Below are positions 17,878 through 27,183 of a stretch of DNA of 64,000 nucleotides, piece after piece (position 1 is the first letter of the stretch; every line of letters starts with the position of its first letter). Location of the stretch: positions 3,233-67,232 of the forward strand of contig CAZOZL010000012.1 in the NCBI GenBank assembly GCA_964584305.1, read 5' to 3'. Position numbers and translations under genes: made by a program. The stretch comes from SB11 sp964584305. Its GTDB lineage: Bacteria; Bacteroidota; Bacteroidia; UBA8524. The notes beneath the pieces are model-generated. The model saw nothing but the letters and a program-made list of their open reading frames with translations. It made no database searches and was not told the origin of the DNA.

Positions 17878-19878
17878 TTATTTAAAAACGGGTAGCGTAA
17901 TGGTAAACTTACTACCCTGCCCCAACTTACTTATTACTGTTATAGTTCCATTGTTTTTTTCTACAAAATCTTTGCAAATAACCAAGCCAAGCCCTGTTCC
18001 TGTTTCTCCATCAGTACCTTTCAACGATTTATTTTTTCCCGCATCAAAAATAGTCTCTATTTTATCCTCGCTAATCCCCAAACCACTATCGCTAATCCAA
18101 AGGGAAACTGTGTCTTTTTTCTCGTCTATACTTCCTCCTAATACTATTTCCCCTCCAACTATTGTAAATTTTAAAGCATTAGATATTAAATTACGTATCA
18201 CCGTATTTATCATATCTGTATCAGCATTGGCATATATTTTTTGGGGTATATTATTTATAATGCTTATCTCTTTTGCTTTTGCTTTTAGTCCGTACAGCTG
18301 TATAGTATCATCTGCTAAGTCATAAAAACTAACTTTTGATAGATTATACTCTGCATCACCAAATTGTGCTTTTGCCCAATGCAATAAACTATCTAACAAA
18401 TCAAACGAGCGTTTTGAGGCATCTTTTAATAACTCTATTGTTTCTTTATTGCGTAGCTTCTCATCTTCGCTCATCATATTAGCAAGCTGGCTTACATTGC
18501 TCAAAGGACCTCTTAAATCATGTGCTATTACTGATAGTATTTTATCTTTGGTGGTGTTTAAGTCCTCTAACTCTTCTTTTTGCTGCCCTAATATTTGGGT
18601 TTGTTCTTCCATCTCTCTACTTCTTTCTTCTACTTTTCTACTTAGCAGTGCATTTTTTTGACGGACAAAATCTTCACTTTCGGCAATTCTCTTATATTTT
18701 TCTTTTTTAGTTTTTTCGGTCTCGTGTTTCCTAATATTCATTCTATCTCCCAAAGCAAATGAAAGTAGTACAGCACCTATCATAGCCCCTATTTGTGATG
18801 CCTGCACAAAGAAGTACGTATAAGGTAATGCTCCCATTTTTTGCAACATAGTAATACTAAGCCCTACTAAAAATACAGCCCATGCTAATAAAAAAAAGCG
18901 GGCGGGTTTAAACCCGCTTCTATAAGAGATTATCCCCCCCACCAACATACTTATGCCAGCTACAAAATCAATAAATTGCACCATTTTGCTTGCTATGGCA
19001 TGATACCCTAACCAATCTACGGGGAATACTAACATATTAACCAGCAAAACTGCCCATAACCAACGGTGTAATGCTTTAAACTTAGTGCCTGTCTCTAAAA
19101 AAACGATGGCAAATAGTATTGAGAAAAAAACCATTCCTAATATTGAGGGTTCGTAATGGTTAATCCAACTATTATTAGCCCATAACAGCAAATAGGCATA
19201 GCCTAAAAAATACATTGCCTTAATTACCATAGCAAAAATATACAGGGCATAAAATGCGTACACTTTATCTCTAAAAGCAATCCAAAGAAAAAGAGCGTAC
19301 AGCACAATAAGGATAGTAAGCCCTAAATACATACCATGAAAAATTTTTTCGTGCAAACCCTCTTTATAGGCTGTTTTATACGATACCAGCTTTATAGGAA
19401 GCCGAAGTGTATAGGTTGATTTTGCTCTTATATAATAAGTATATAGCCCTTTTTTTAGTAAAAATTTAATGTTGTTTTCCTGCAAGTTTCTTTCACCAAT
19501 TGGTATAGCCGACCCAATAGCCTTGTGGTGTATCACCTGCCCTTTAGCACCTACAACAAATAACTCTACAGAGTCCATCATAGGGTAACATATTTCTAAA
19601 TAGATAGGCTCATCTTTCTCCACCCTTATATTGGCTTTTAGCCATATAGCCGAAGGGGTTAAAAAATACTGTGGAACAGCCTGTATATTAGGGATAAAAC
19701 CATTTTTCAACTCCGCTATATCGCTATAAGTAGCAAAACTTGTTTCATCCTCATAAATATACATTTGCCCAGCAATCAACTCCCCCTCAATACTATTATT
19801 AAAAAGTATTGTTGGTTGTGCTTGTACACCCACACCAATAAGAAAAAGAGTAGCTATTATGTAAATCTGTTTTATCAC
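17878..19878 (-). CDS. Membrane sensor histidine kinase with 7TMR-DISM sensor
   Basis: The 666-residue protein has a signal peptide ending VQAQP (about residue 21), an extracellular beta-rich 7TMR-DISMED2-like domain (about 25-170, with PSAIWLKANI and YIRAKSTYTLRLP), seven predicted membrane helices (about 185-380), a coiled coil (385-440), a HisKA domain with His in VIAHDLRGPL (about 452) and a HATPase domain (ISNALKF, DSGLGISE, GTGLGLVICK). It therefore senses an external, probably carbohydrate-like or other small ligand through the DISMED domain. No receiver domain or adjacent response regulator is visible. The start codon is GTG. It precedes the FAD oxidoreductase by 11 bp. Confidence 0.92.
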   Translation of the reverse strand: MIKQIYIIATLFLIGVGVQAQPTILFNNSIEGELIAGQMYIYEDETSFATYSDIAELKNGFIPNIQAVPQYFLTPSAIWLKANIRVEKDEPIYLEICYPMMDSVELFVVGAKGQVIHHKAIGSAIPIGERNLQENNIKFLLKKGLYTYYIRAKSTYTLRLPIKLVSYKTAYKEGLHEKIFHGMYLGLTILIVLYALFLWIAFRDKVYAFYALYIFAMVIKAMYFLGYAYLLLWANNSWINHYEPSILGMVFFSILFAIVFLETGTKFKALHRWLWAVLLVNMLVFPVDWLGYHAIASKMVQFIDFVAGISMLVGGIISYRSGFKPARFFLLAWAVFLVGLSITMLQKMGALPYTYFFVQASQIGAMIGAVLLSFALGDRMNIRKHETEKTKKEKYKRIAESEDFVRQKNALLSRKVEERSREMEEQTQILGQQKEELEDLNTTKDKILSVIAHDLRGPLSNVSQLANMMSEDEKLRNKETIELLKDASKRSFDLLDSLLHWAKAQFGDAEYNLSKVSFYDLADDTIQLYGLKAKAKEISIINNIPQKIYANADTDMINTVIRNLISNALKFTIVGGEIVLGGSIDEKKDTVSLWISDSGLGISEDKIETIFDAGKNKSLKGTDGETGTGLGLVICKDFVEKNNGTITVISKLGQGSKFTITLPVFK

Positions 19879-20052
19879 AAAAAAATGAGCGAAAAAATTT
19901 TAAAAATAAGACTTTTTTAATGTGTTAAAGCTAACACGTTTTTACCTATAACAATACTGTATTCTCTGTATTCTCTATGTTCCCGTTTACCTTAAATGGA
20001 AATAGAAATACATATACAAATATATATAACTAAAATACTGAACCAAAAGTAA

Positions 20053-20060
20053 TAGGTTTG
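20053..20060 (+). promoter_or_regulatory. -7 promoter box TAGGTTTG
   Basis: Exact TAnnTTTG match. Its last three bases are a TTG that lies in frame with the following gene and could be mistaken for its start codon. Transcription would start about 5-7 nt later, just before ATG 20070. Confidence 0.55.
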
Positions 20061-20069
20061 TGTAACATA

Positions 20070-21158
20070 ATGAGTATGCCTTCTAAAATATATATAAAAC
20101 ACCTATTAGTAGTTACTATTGCGTTGCTATTTAGTTCATTTTCGTTTAGTCAATCTTTTAGTTTTAAAATGCTTTCCTCATCAAAACCTACTAACCTAAG
20201 AGGACTAAGCGCAGTAGATAGTCTCACCATTTGGACTTGTGGAAACAATGGACATATTGGCAAAAGTATTGATGGCGGAACTACTTGGAATTGGGTAAAC
20301 CCAATAGCCTATGAAAAAAGTGATTTTAGAGATGTACACGCATTTAGTGCTGATACTGCAATAATTATGGCAGCAGGTACGCCCGCATTAATACTTCGCA
20401 CCACCAATGGAGGCATTACATGGGTGGAAGCATTTAGAAGTGATAACGAACGAGTGTTTTTAGACGCACTTGATTTTTGGGGCGATAAAAAGGGTATTTG
20501 CATTGGCGATTGGGTAGATAACAAACCTTACAACCTTAGCACCTTTGACAAAGGAAAAACGTGGCAATTACAAAAATTTGAAACTGATTATAAAAATAAA
20601 GATGGTGCTTACTTTGCCGCAAGCGGTACTTGCCTAAGAGCATTTACTTTTGAGAGCGATACTGGCTTTATTGCCACCATATCAATAAATATTGACTCAA
20701 GCAATAAGCACGGGTTTATGGTTTTTGAAAAACTGAAACACAATGAGTATGATATAGATTTGTATGATGCTCCATACACTACCACCGAGCCTTCGCAAGG
20801 GTTATTTTCTCTTTGCATTGATATTGATAATGAAATTATTTGGGTAGTAGGAGGCGACTATGCCAAACCGAATAATGGTTTTAGTGCTTTTTTTGATATT
20901 GATGACGATGAGTTTAAAATACCCCAAAGCCAAGTAAACGGCTACCGCAGTTGTGTTGAACTTTTTAGCTACAACAATACCACTATGGTAATAGCTTGTG
21001 GTCCAAATGGTGCTGATATTAGCATATCAAACATTGAAAAAATTGCTTGGAAACCTATAAGCCAGTTACCATTTAATACAGCAAAAAAATCAAGAATAGG
21101 AAACACTGTTTTTTTGTGTGGTAAGCAAGGTACTATATACAAGCTGATAGTGAAGTAG
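20070..21158 (+). CDS. Exported YCF48-like beta-propeller protein
   Basis: The protein (362 residues from ATG 20070) has a signal peptide ending SFSFSQ and repeated propeller-blade motifs of the BNR/YCF48 type: GKSIDGGTTWNWV, LRTTNGGITWVEA and LSTFDKGKTWQLQ, with the DxGxTW-like turn each time. Such proteins in Bacteroidota are surface or periplasmic and of unknown role; the plant/cyanobacterial namesake assists photosystem II assembly, which is not implied here. There is no C-terminal T9SS domain. The start was chosen at ATG rather than the in-frame TTG at 20058 because that TTG is part of a -7 box. The gene ends one base before the convergent Nudix gene. Confidence 0.78.
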   Translation: MSMPSKIYIKHLLVVTIALLFSSFSFSQSFSFKMLSSSKPTNLRGLSAVDSLTIWTCGNNGHIGKSIDGGTTWNWVNPIAYEKSDFRDVHAFSADTAIIMAAGTPALILRTTNGGITWVEAFRSDNERVFLDALDFWGDKKGICIGDWVDNKPYNLSTFDKGKTWQLQKFETDYKNKDGAYFAASGTCLRAFTFESDTGFIATISINIDSSNKHGFMVFEKLKHNEYDIDLYDAPYTTTEPSQGLFSLCIDIDNEIIWVVGGDYAKPNNGFSAFFDIDDDEFKIPQSQVNGYRSCVELFSYNNTTMVIACGPNGADISISNIEKIAWKPISQLPFNTAKKSRIGNTVFLCGKQGTIYKLIVK

Positions 21159-21159
21159 C

Positions 21160-21570
21160 TTAGTGTTTTCTTGAGTTAATAAATTTCAAATAATTTTCTA
21201 TCACTTTTAAATCGGCAATTGCCCAGTTAAGTGTGTATAATTCTTGCGGGGCAAGCCATATCATAGCTTTATGCTCCAATAATTCAATCTCATTTCCGTT
21301 TCTCACACTGCATATAAAAGGAATTAACCGTATGGTTTGTACTTCACTTTGGACATCGCTAAAGGGTAGCTCCTCCCAAATATCAATTTCAATGTTTAGC
21401 TCTTCTTTTATTTCACGCAAAAGGCATTTACGCTGGGTTTCATTAGACTCTACTTTTCCACCAGCAAACTCCCATTTGTTTGCCATAACTCCGCTATTCC
21501 CTTTTTGCACAGCAAGCACCTTGCCTGCCTGTTCTATAATTGCACAGGTAACTTCTATTAGCATAATCAA
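21160..21570 (-). CDS. Nudix hydrolase, MutT-like
   Basis: The 136-residue protein carries a Nudix box in GGKVESNETQRKCLLREIKE plus ELNI (about residues 37-60), the pattern Gx5Ex7REUxEE. The Gly that usually follows EE and one residue is replaced (ELNI). The start (CAIIEQAGKVLAVQKG) and WEFAGGK are typical of 8-oxo-dGTP/CTP pyrophosphohydrolases that cleanse the nucleotide pool. ATG codons at 21570 and 21564 are both possible starts. It is a single gene converging on the propeller protein with one base between the ends. Exact substrate is not decided by sequence. Confidence 0.87.
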   Translation of the reverse strand: MIMLIEVTCAIIEQAGKVLAVQKGNSGVMANKWEFAGGKVESNETQRKCLLREIKEELNIEIDIWEELPFSDVQSEVQTIRLIPFICSVRNGNEIELLEHKAMIWLAPQELYTLNWAIADLKVIENYLKFINSRKH

Positions 21571-21660
21571 CGGCAGTTATATCTGTTTTTTATATTTAAA
21601 AAATTAAGTAGCCCTGATGTAGAACCAAAAAAATCATATTGAGGCTTAGGCTAATCGGGT

Positions 21661-24417
21661 TTATTTCCAATGTGGTAAATCTACCGTTGCGCTAAAATAA
21701 ATCATCCGCCCTACGCGTGGTCCTCCATATACTTGTATTACTTTATTGTTTAGCAAATTGCTTGCCCCCAATTTAAAAGTAGTGTATATGCGGGTTACTT
21801 TATAGTTTACTTGAGCATCTACCATAGCGTAAGTGGGTACTAAGCCTGTAAATTGTGGCGAGCCCTCAAAAATAAATCCTTCCACCCAGCGGTAGTTTAT
21901 ATTATATCCCCAATTGCGTATTCGCAACTTCCCTATTTTTGATGTTATTTCTCTTCCGTTAATACCAATATTAAATTTATGTGCGGGCGTATTAAATGCG
22001 GGTATAATAGGGTCAATACTGCCTTGCCTGTCAAGCACATTCCAGCTATAATTTCCTGCAAAGTTAAACCATGCCTTAATATAGTAGTTTAAACCTATGG
22101 AAAACCCTGTGGTAGTAACTAAATCTGTTGAGTTGGCTGTAACCCTAAATACATCAGTTTTGCTGGGTAGGTTGGTATTAGGGTCAATTTCTAAGTCCAT
22201 ACCAATTTTAAATCCTAAGAAATCTCGGTAAACACTATAATAGTAGCTGGCATCAATAAAAAGTTTTTTACCTATTGTAGTTCTATACCCTATTTCGGCA
22301 GTGCGTACCCGTTCAGGTTTTACAGGGGCTACATCAAAAAAGTTTAAATCGTTTTGGTTTTGCGAGTTTAAATAAGTTACAAAAGACCCTACCGTTACTA
22401 AATCTTGATATCCTTCAAGGTTTCCTAAAAGTGTAGCTCTACCCACATTTAAAAAGAAATATTGATCGGTGAGTGTGGGGTTACGTATGGCTGATGCAAA
22501 AGAGAACCTGAAAATATTTTTTTTCTTTACATAAACAGCGGTGAATGCAGGCGAAAACAGATGGTCGAAATTTTGATTTTTGTCCATCCGTAATGTGGCA
22601 CTAAGTTTTAGTTTTTCTTTTAAAAATTTCTTTTCTATGCCTGTATAAACACCGTATTCAAAATTGCTTATTCTAGCTCCTGCGGTGTCTATAAATAGTG
22701 TTCCCTGTGAGTAGGGACGGTATAAACGAGCACTTGCACCTACACGTATATCAGCAAATTTTGGGTTAAAAATATATTCGCCTTGTGCATGATATAGGGC
22801 AGACTTATCAAAAAATCGTGAGCCGCCTTCTGTTGATTTTGCAGAGGTGATGGCATTAAAAGCAGAATCAAATGCTTTTGTACCAGGGGCGAAGCGTTCG
22901 GCTATACTTATATTTTCGTTGTTGGCAAAGTTGCGGGTTTCTGCGTGCCATTTCACAAAAGAGTCGTAAAAATTGTTTTCTAAAAAATCTCGTCGTCGTC
23001 GTGATAATGTAGTATCACCTGTTTGAAACTGAGGAAACCCTGGTAATGAGCGTACTTTATTATCAATATTAGCGTTCCAATAATTAGCATAGTCTAAACT
23101 CCATTGCACATCTGTTTTAGCATTGTCTTGTAATAGTAGTGCCGTACGAAAGGCATCGTATGAGTTTCCTGCATCCTCGTGTGTGGTATAAATTCTAAAA
23201 AAATATTTCTTATTTTTTCTTATCTCAAGCCTGTTTTGATAAAAACGAATATTGCGTAAGCTAAAACGGTTATCTCCCTGATATACTGTTGTTCCTGCAC
23301 CAAAGTTAAAAGCATAAATCAGCTCAACATCTTTTTTTATTTTGTAGTGTGCGGCAAGGCTACTTTTAAAGTTTCGGGTATCGTAGTCAACAATATCAAT
23401 CTCTTTATAGCCAGAACGATAGTATGTGCCTAAGGCAGGTACAGCAAGCTGCCCATCACGGTCGTTGCGCTGTTGGTATTCATCACCATAGATGTTTACT
23501 GCATCCCAGCCCCCAGGGTTACCAAATGGCGAGCGAGATTGTGGTGTAGGCTCATAGTTTTCGGCTTCCCAATCATCTGCTCGTAGTGTAAATAAATTTA
23601 CTTTATAGGCAAACTTTTCTTCGCCTTTTTTGTTTTTAAATACTTGTGCAAAACGTACTGCCATTTCACTCAAGCGGCGTTCGCCTACCTTTACTTGGGC
23701 TGAAAATCCTTGATAATCAAAAGGGTTTTTGCTGGTCATATTTATAACCCCATTAAAGGCATTCGGTCCATAGTATGCACCACTTGCACCCACTATTAAA
23801 TCTACCCTTAAAATATCTAATTCTGATGCCCCTAAAAAATTACCTAACGAAAAATTTAAACCTGGTGCTTGGTTATCCACTCCATCAATTAATTGTAGCG
23901 AGCGCACGGGCGAAGTACTATTAAACCCTCGTGTATTTATTACTTTAAAGCCAATACTAGCTGCTGTTATATCCACTCCTTTAAGGTGCGCTAACCCTTC
24001 ATAAAAATTGGCAGCAGGAGTTTCTTTTATAGAAATTAGGTCTAATGACTCTATGGTTAATGGGGCTTGCTTTTGCTTTTCCGAAATTCGCATTTCAGTA
24101 ACCTCTATCTCACCTACACTAATCACATTAGGTTGAAGCCTTATGGTAAGGCTCTTTTTTGTATTTTTTATTTCAATTTCTTGAGTAAGATAGCCCGTAT
24201 AGCTAATAACAATGGTTAGCGGAAGTGTATCCACCCTTAGTTTAAAATTACCGCTAAGGTCTGTAGTTACTCCTTTTGAAGTGTTTTTTATCAAAATAGA
24301 TGCACCTATTAATCCTTCATTAGTTTCAGCATCTTTTACCTTGCCTTTAAGGTACTGTTGCGCTGAAAGCGAACTGGTGAAAAATAGAAAAAGTAAAACA
24401 GTATAAATATTTCTCAT
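21661..24417 (-). CDS. TonB-dependent outer-membrane receptor with carboxypeptidase-like N-terminal domain
   Basis: The protein (918 residues from ATG 24417) has a signal peptide ending LSAQQ, a carboxypeptidase-like/CarboxypepD_reg domain (about 23-105, LKGKVKDAETNEGLIGASI), a plug domain (about 120-235, with VINTRGFNSTS and VDNQAPGLNFSLGNF) and a 22-strand-type barrel to the C-terminus. TonB receptors import iron complexes, vitamins or oligomers across the outer membrane using ExbBD energy. The ligand is not clear; no SusD partner is present. An in-frame GTG nine bases upstream (24426) is less likely than the ATG. It diverges from an operon of a small outer-membrane protein and a di-heme peroxidase, which hints at metal or heme handling (inference). 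Confidence 0.93.
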   Translation of the reverse strand: MRNIYTVLLFLFFTSSLSAQQYLKGKVKDAETNEGLIGASILIKNTSKGVTTDLSGNFKLRVDTLPLTIVISYTGYLTQEIEIKNTKKSLTIRLQPNVISVGEIEVTEMRISEKQKQAPLTIESLDLISIKETPAANFYEGLAHLKGVDITAASIGFKVINTRGFNSTSPVRSLQLIDGVDNQAPGLNFSLGNFLGASELDILRVDLIVGASGAYYGPNAFNGVINMTSKNPFDYQGFSAQVKVGERRLSEMAVRFAQVFKNKKGEEKFAYKVNLFTLRADDWEAENYEPTPQSRSPFGNPGGWDAVNIYGDEYQQRNDRDGQLAVPALGTYYRSGYKEIDIVDYDTRNFKSSLAAHYKIKKDVELIYAFNFGAGTTVYQGDNRFSLRNIRFYQNRLEIRKNKKYFFRIYTTHEDAGNSYDAFRTALLLQDNAKTDVQWSLDYANYWNANIDNKVRSLPGFPQFQTGDTTLSRRRRDFLENNFYDSFVKWHAETRNFANNENISIAERFAPGTKAFDSAFNAITSAKSTEGGSRFFDKSALYHAQGEYIFNPKFADIRVGASARLYRPYSQGTLFIDTAGARISNFEYGVYTGIEKKFLKEKLKLSATLRMDKNQNFDHLFSPAFTAVYVKKKNIFRFSFASAIRNPTLTDQYFFLNVGRATLLGNLEGYQDLVTVGSFVTYLNSQNQNDLNFFDVAPVKPERVRTAEIGYRTTIGKKLFIDASYYYSVYRDFLGFKIGMDLEIDPNTNLPSKTDVFRVTANSTDLVTTTGFSIGLNYYIKAWFNFAGNYSWNVLDRQGSIDPIIPAFNTPAHKFNIGINGREITSKIGKLRIRNWGYNINYRWVEGFIFEGSPQFTGLVPTYAMVDAQVNYKVTRIYTTFKLGASNLLNNKVIQVYGGPRVGRMIYFSATVDLPHWK

Positions 24418-24628
24418 TAGTTTCACATAAAAAACGTTGTAAATATATAGTAAACAAGCAAATTTGAACTATTTTGTTTTAAGTTTCCTTTTTATACGCA
24501 GTGAAAAGTCGGGCGTGATTGGTATAGCACCAAGCAAGGGGAAACATTATTGAAGTTGCAGGCATTAAGATATACTGTTTTTTGGAATTGCGCTTACTTT
24601 TTCAGATATTTACAAATCTATTTTAATT

Positions 24629-25309
24629 ATGAAAAAACTACTTTCAATAAGTGTACTGTTTATTTGCAGCATTGCTGTTTTTAGTCAGGAAAAGACAACG
24701 CCATCAGTGTACAACCATCAAGTAGGCATAAATGCGACAGCATTTATAAAACAGTTTCTTACCTTTAATAATAATATAACTGTTACAAATTCGCCTTATT
24801 TGCTTACCTATAAACATATAACTGAAGGCGGAGGGCTACGGACAGGATTAGGGTTAAGTTATAGTGATATTATAGAAAGCCCTGCTAGCGGAGGAGTACG
24901 GAGGGCAAAAACTAACGCGGCAAGTATTGATTTTAGACTTGGGTTTGAGGCTCAAAAACAACTTAACAAACGCTGGTTGTTCTACTACGGGCTAGATGCT
25001 TTATACAGTTACCGTTTACTCAGAGTGCAAAGTTCCGTTTTGACACCGTCTCCATTTCAGCCTAATTCGGAAATTATTACAGATAGAGAAACATTTGGTT
25101 TTGGGGCAGGTCCTGTTTTGGGTGTTGAGTTTAAAATAGGCAAACGCCTTAGTTTAAATACAGAAACTACTGCCTACTTTGTATATTCAGAGGAAAGAAG
25201 AAGAATGAGTAACTCTAATTTTAGTAATTTTAATACCAATGAGTTTTCAGTAGCTAGTGGGTTAAGTATTATTATACCTACATCATTATTTTTAGTGCTT
25301 CATTTTTAA
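24629..25309 (+). CDS. Predicted outer-membrane beta-barrel protein, unknown function
   Basis: The 226-residue product starts with a signal peptide ending IAVFSQ. The mature part alternates short amphipathic strands with glycine/tyrosine-rich turns (LRTGLGLSYSD, FRLGFEAQKQLNKRWLFYYGLDALY, FGFGAGPVLGVEFKIGKRLSLNTET) and ends in Phe (LVLHF), as expected for an 8- to 10-stranded outer-membrane barrel. I do not recognise a named family. It is followed after 15 bp by the di-heme peroxidase, so the two form an operon, facing away from the TonB receptor gene. Confidence 0.78.
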   Translation: MKKLLSISVLFICSIAVFSQEKTTPSVYNHQVGINATAFIKQFLTFNNNITVTNSPYLLTYKHITEGGGLRTGLGLSYSDIIESPASGGVRRAKTNAASIDFRLGFEAQKQLNKRWLFYYGLDALYSYRLLRVQSSVLTPSPFQPNSEIITDRETFGFGAGPVLGVEFKIGKRLSLNTETTAYFVYSEERRRMSNSNFSNFNTNEFSVASGLSIIIPTSLFLVLHF

Positions 25310-25324
25310 AAAAATATCAAAACT

Positions 25325-26479
25325 ATGAAACGTATTATTTTTAAGACCTTTGCCCTATCAATTACCTTTATTTTTATTAGTTCATGTAAAAAAAATTCGC
25401 CTACTGGTGGTTTAGCTTATGAAGAACCTAAATTACCGCAATCGTCATTTGCGTATAAAGATGCCGCTAAAAAACTTCCTAAAAATACAATAGACGTTAC
25501 CGATGATAGGGCTACACTAGGTAGAGTGCTATTTTATGAAAAGGCATTATCGGTAAATAACCTTATTTCTTGCGGAAGCTGCCATATACAGAATATGGGG
25601 TTTGCTGATGGAAGACAATTTAGCATTGGCTTTGAAACATTAGCTACTCCCCGTAACTCGCCAGCAATTATTAATGCAGGGGCAATGCAAAGTTTTTTTT
25701 GGGATGCTAGGGCAAGATTTGGCTTACAGAATATGGTGTTAATGCCAGTACAAAACCATTTGGAGATGGGAATTGACAATTTAGACTACGCTGTTGCCAA
25801 AATAAATGCTAGACCATATTACAAACCACTACTTGAAAAAGCGTATGGCATTAAAGAGATTACCAAACCTATCTTAGCAGGAGCATTAGCTAATTTTTTA
25901 GCAAGTATGACTGTAACAAATACAAAATATGATATAGGTGAGGCAAATAATTTCACCAATTTTTCTATCCAAGAAAAAGAAGGACTTGAATTGTTTACCA
26001 CTTTAGAGTGTACTAGCTGCCATAATATAGAATTACAAACAGGAGGAAACTGGATTGGACAAAGTTTTGCAAATGTGGGATTGAGTGAGGTTTATGAAGA
26101 TAAAGGAATGTTGGACCAAGAACCATTTAAGAATAATGACTGGTTTAAGGGGGTGTTTAAAGTCCCATCACTTAGAAATATAGCTTTAACAGCACCCTAT
26201 ATGCACGATGGGCGTTTTGCAACTTTAGAGCAAGTGATTGAACACTATAATAGTGGAGTGAGGAAACATCCGAGCCTATCTTTTCATTTGAGAAATCAAG
26301 CATTAATAGCTATTAATGATAAACAACCTTTTACTAAGCAGCGAGTAATTATGGGCAATGGTGATGACCCTTGGCAGTTAAATTTAACCCAAAATGAAAA
26401 AGATGCTTTGGTAGCGTTTTTGAAAACATTAACCGATGACGATTTTATCAGCCACCCCATGTACTCAAACCCTTTTTAA
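25325..26479 (+). CDS. Di-heme cytochrome c peroxidase / MauG family lipoprotein
   Basis: The 384-residue protein has a lipoprotein signal (ISSCKK, Cys21) and two c-type heme sites, CGSCH at residues 83-87 and CTSCH at 229-233. Its C-terminal domain has APYMHDGRFATLEQVIEHYNSG, the usual region of the distal Met ligand of the high-potential heme. Bacterial di-heme peroxidases reduce hydrogen peroxide with electrons from small cytochromes; MauG relatives oxidise protein or other substrates instead, and sequence alone does not separate them here. It would sit in the periplasm, tethered to a membrane. It is co-transcribed with the outer-membrane protein upstream. Confidence 0.9.
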   Translation: MKRIIFKTFALSITFIFISSCKKNSPTGGLAYEEPKLPQSSFAYKDAAKKLPKNTIDVTDDRATLGRVLFYEKALSVNNLISCGSCHIQNMGFADGRQFSIGFETLATPRNSPAIINAGAMQSFFWDARARFGLQNMVLMPVQNHLEMGIDNLDYAVAKINARPYYKPLLEKAYGIKEITKPILAGALANFLASMTVTNTKYDIGEANNFTNFSIQEKEGLELFTTLECTSCHNIELQTGGNWIGQSFANVGLSEVYEDKGMLDQEPFKNNDWFKGVFKVPSLRNIALTAPYMHDGRFATLEQVIEHYNSGVRKHPSLSFHLRNQALIAINDKQPFTKQRVIMGNGDDPWQLNLTQNEKDALVAFLKTLTDDDFISHPMYSNPF

Positions 26480-26489
26480 CAGTAAGGAG

Positions 26490-27173
26490 TTAACCCAATA
26501 AATTTTTTAATTCAGCCATCCCGTCGGTGGCTGTCTTGTTTATAAGAGTTAGGTTTTCTACTCCCTGCACAGGTTCGCCTTTTGGGTCTATAAAATATTT
26601 GGGTATTTCAGTAGGGGCGTAGTGCAATAAACCTGCCGCAGGATATACCTGCAACGATGTGCCTACGATAACTAAAACATCAGCTTGGGCGGTAATCATA
26701 GTGGCAACTTCCATCATGGGTACTTCCTCGCCAAACCACACTATATGCGGACGTAGTTGGCTTCCATCTTCTGCCAAATCTCCCCACTTTACCTCCCAGC
26801 CCTCAAGCTCGTATGTTTTAAAAGCATTTTTAATGCTACGTACTTTTTTTAGTTCGCCGTGTAAATGTATAATATGGTTTGAGCCTGCACGCTCGTGCAA
26901 GTCATCTACATTTTGAGTGATAATATGTACCTCATACTCTTTTTCTAATTCAGCCAAGGCAATATGTCCCGCATTGGGTTTCACCTCAAAAAGCTGTTTG
27001 CGACGTTGGTTATAAAACTCTAATACCAACTGTGGGTTTCTATTCCACCCATCAATACTGGCAACGTCCATCACATCGTGGTTTTCCCACAAGCCATCGC
27101 TATCTCTGAAGGTTTTTATACCGCTTTCGGCACTCATACCTGCACCTGTAAGTACTACTAACTTTTGTTTCAT
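26490..27173 (-). CDS. cobB: Sir2-family NAD-dependent protein deacylase, zinc-cysteine-less
   Basis: The 227-residue sirtuin removes acyl groups from protein lysines using NAD. Visible motifs are TGAGMSAESGIKTFR (NAD binding, residues 9-23), TQNVDDLHERAG and the catalytic His in HLHGEL (His105). Residues Tyr54 and Arg57 (FYNQRR) make the YxxR pair typical of class III sirtuins that prefer succinyl or malonyl groups. The zinc ribbon that normally has four cysteines between HGEL and RPHIVWFGE has none: this segment is VRSIKNAFKTYELEGWEVKW. Homologues I recall from other Bacteroidota also lack it. It lies 10 bp downstream of argS on the same strand. Confidence 0.9.
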   Translation of the reverse strand: MKQKLVVLTGAGMSAESGIKTFRDSDGLWENHDVMDVASIDGWNRNPQLVLEFYNQRRKQLFEVKPNAGHIALAELEKEYEVHIITQNVDDLHERAGSNHIIHLHGELKKVRSIKNAFKTYELEGWEVKWGDLAEDGSQLRPHIVWFGEEVPMMEVATMITAQADVLVIVGTSLQVYPAAGLLHYAPTEIPKYFIDPKGEPVQGVENLTLINKTATDGMAELKNLLG

Positions 27174-27183
27174 AAAACCACCA

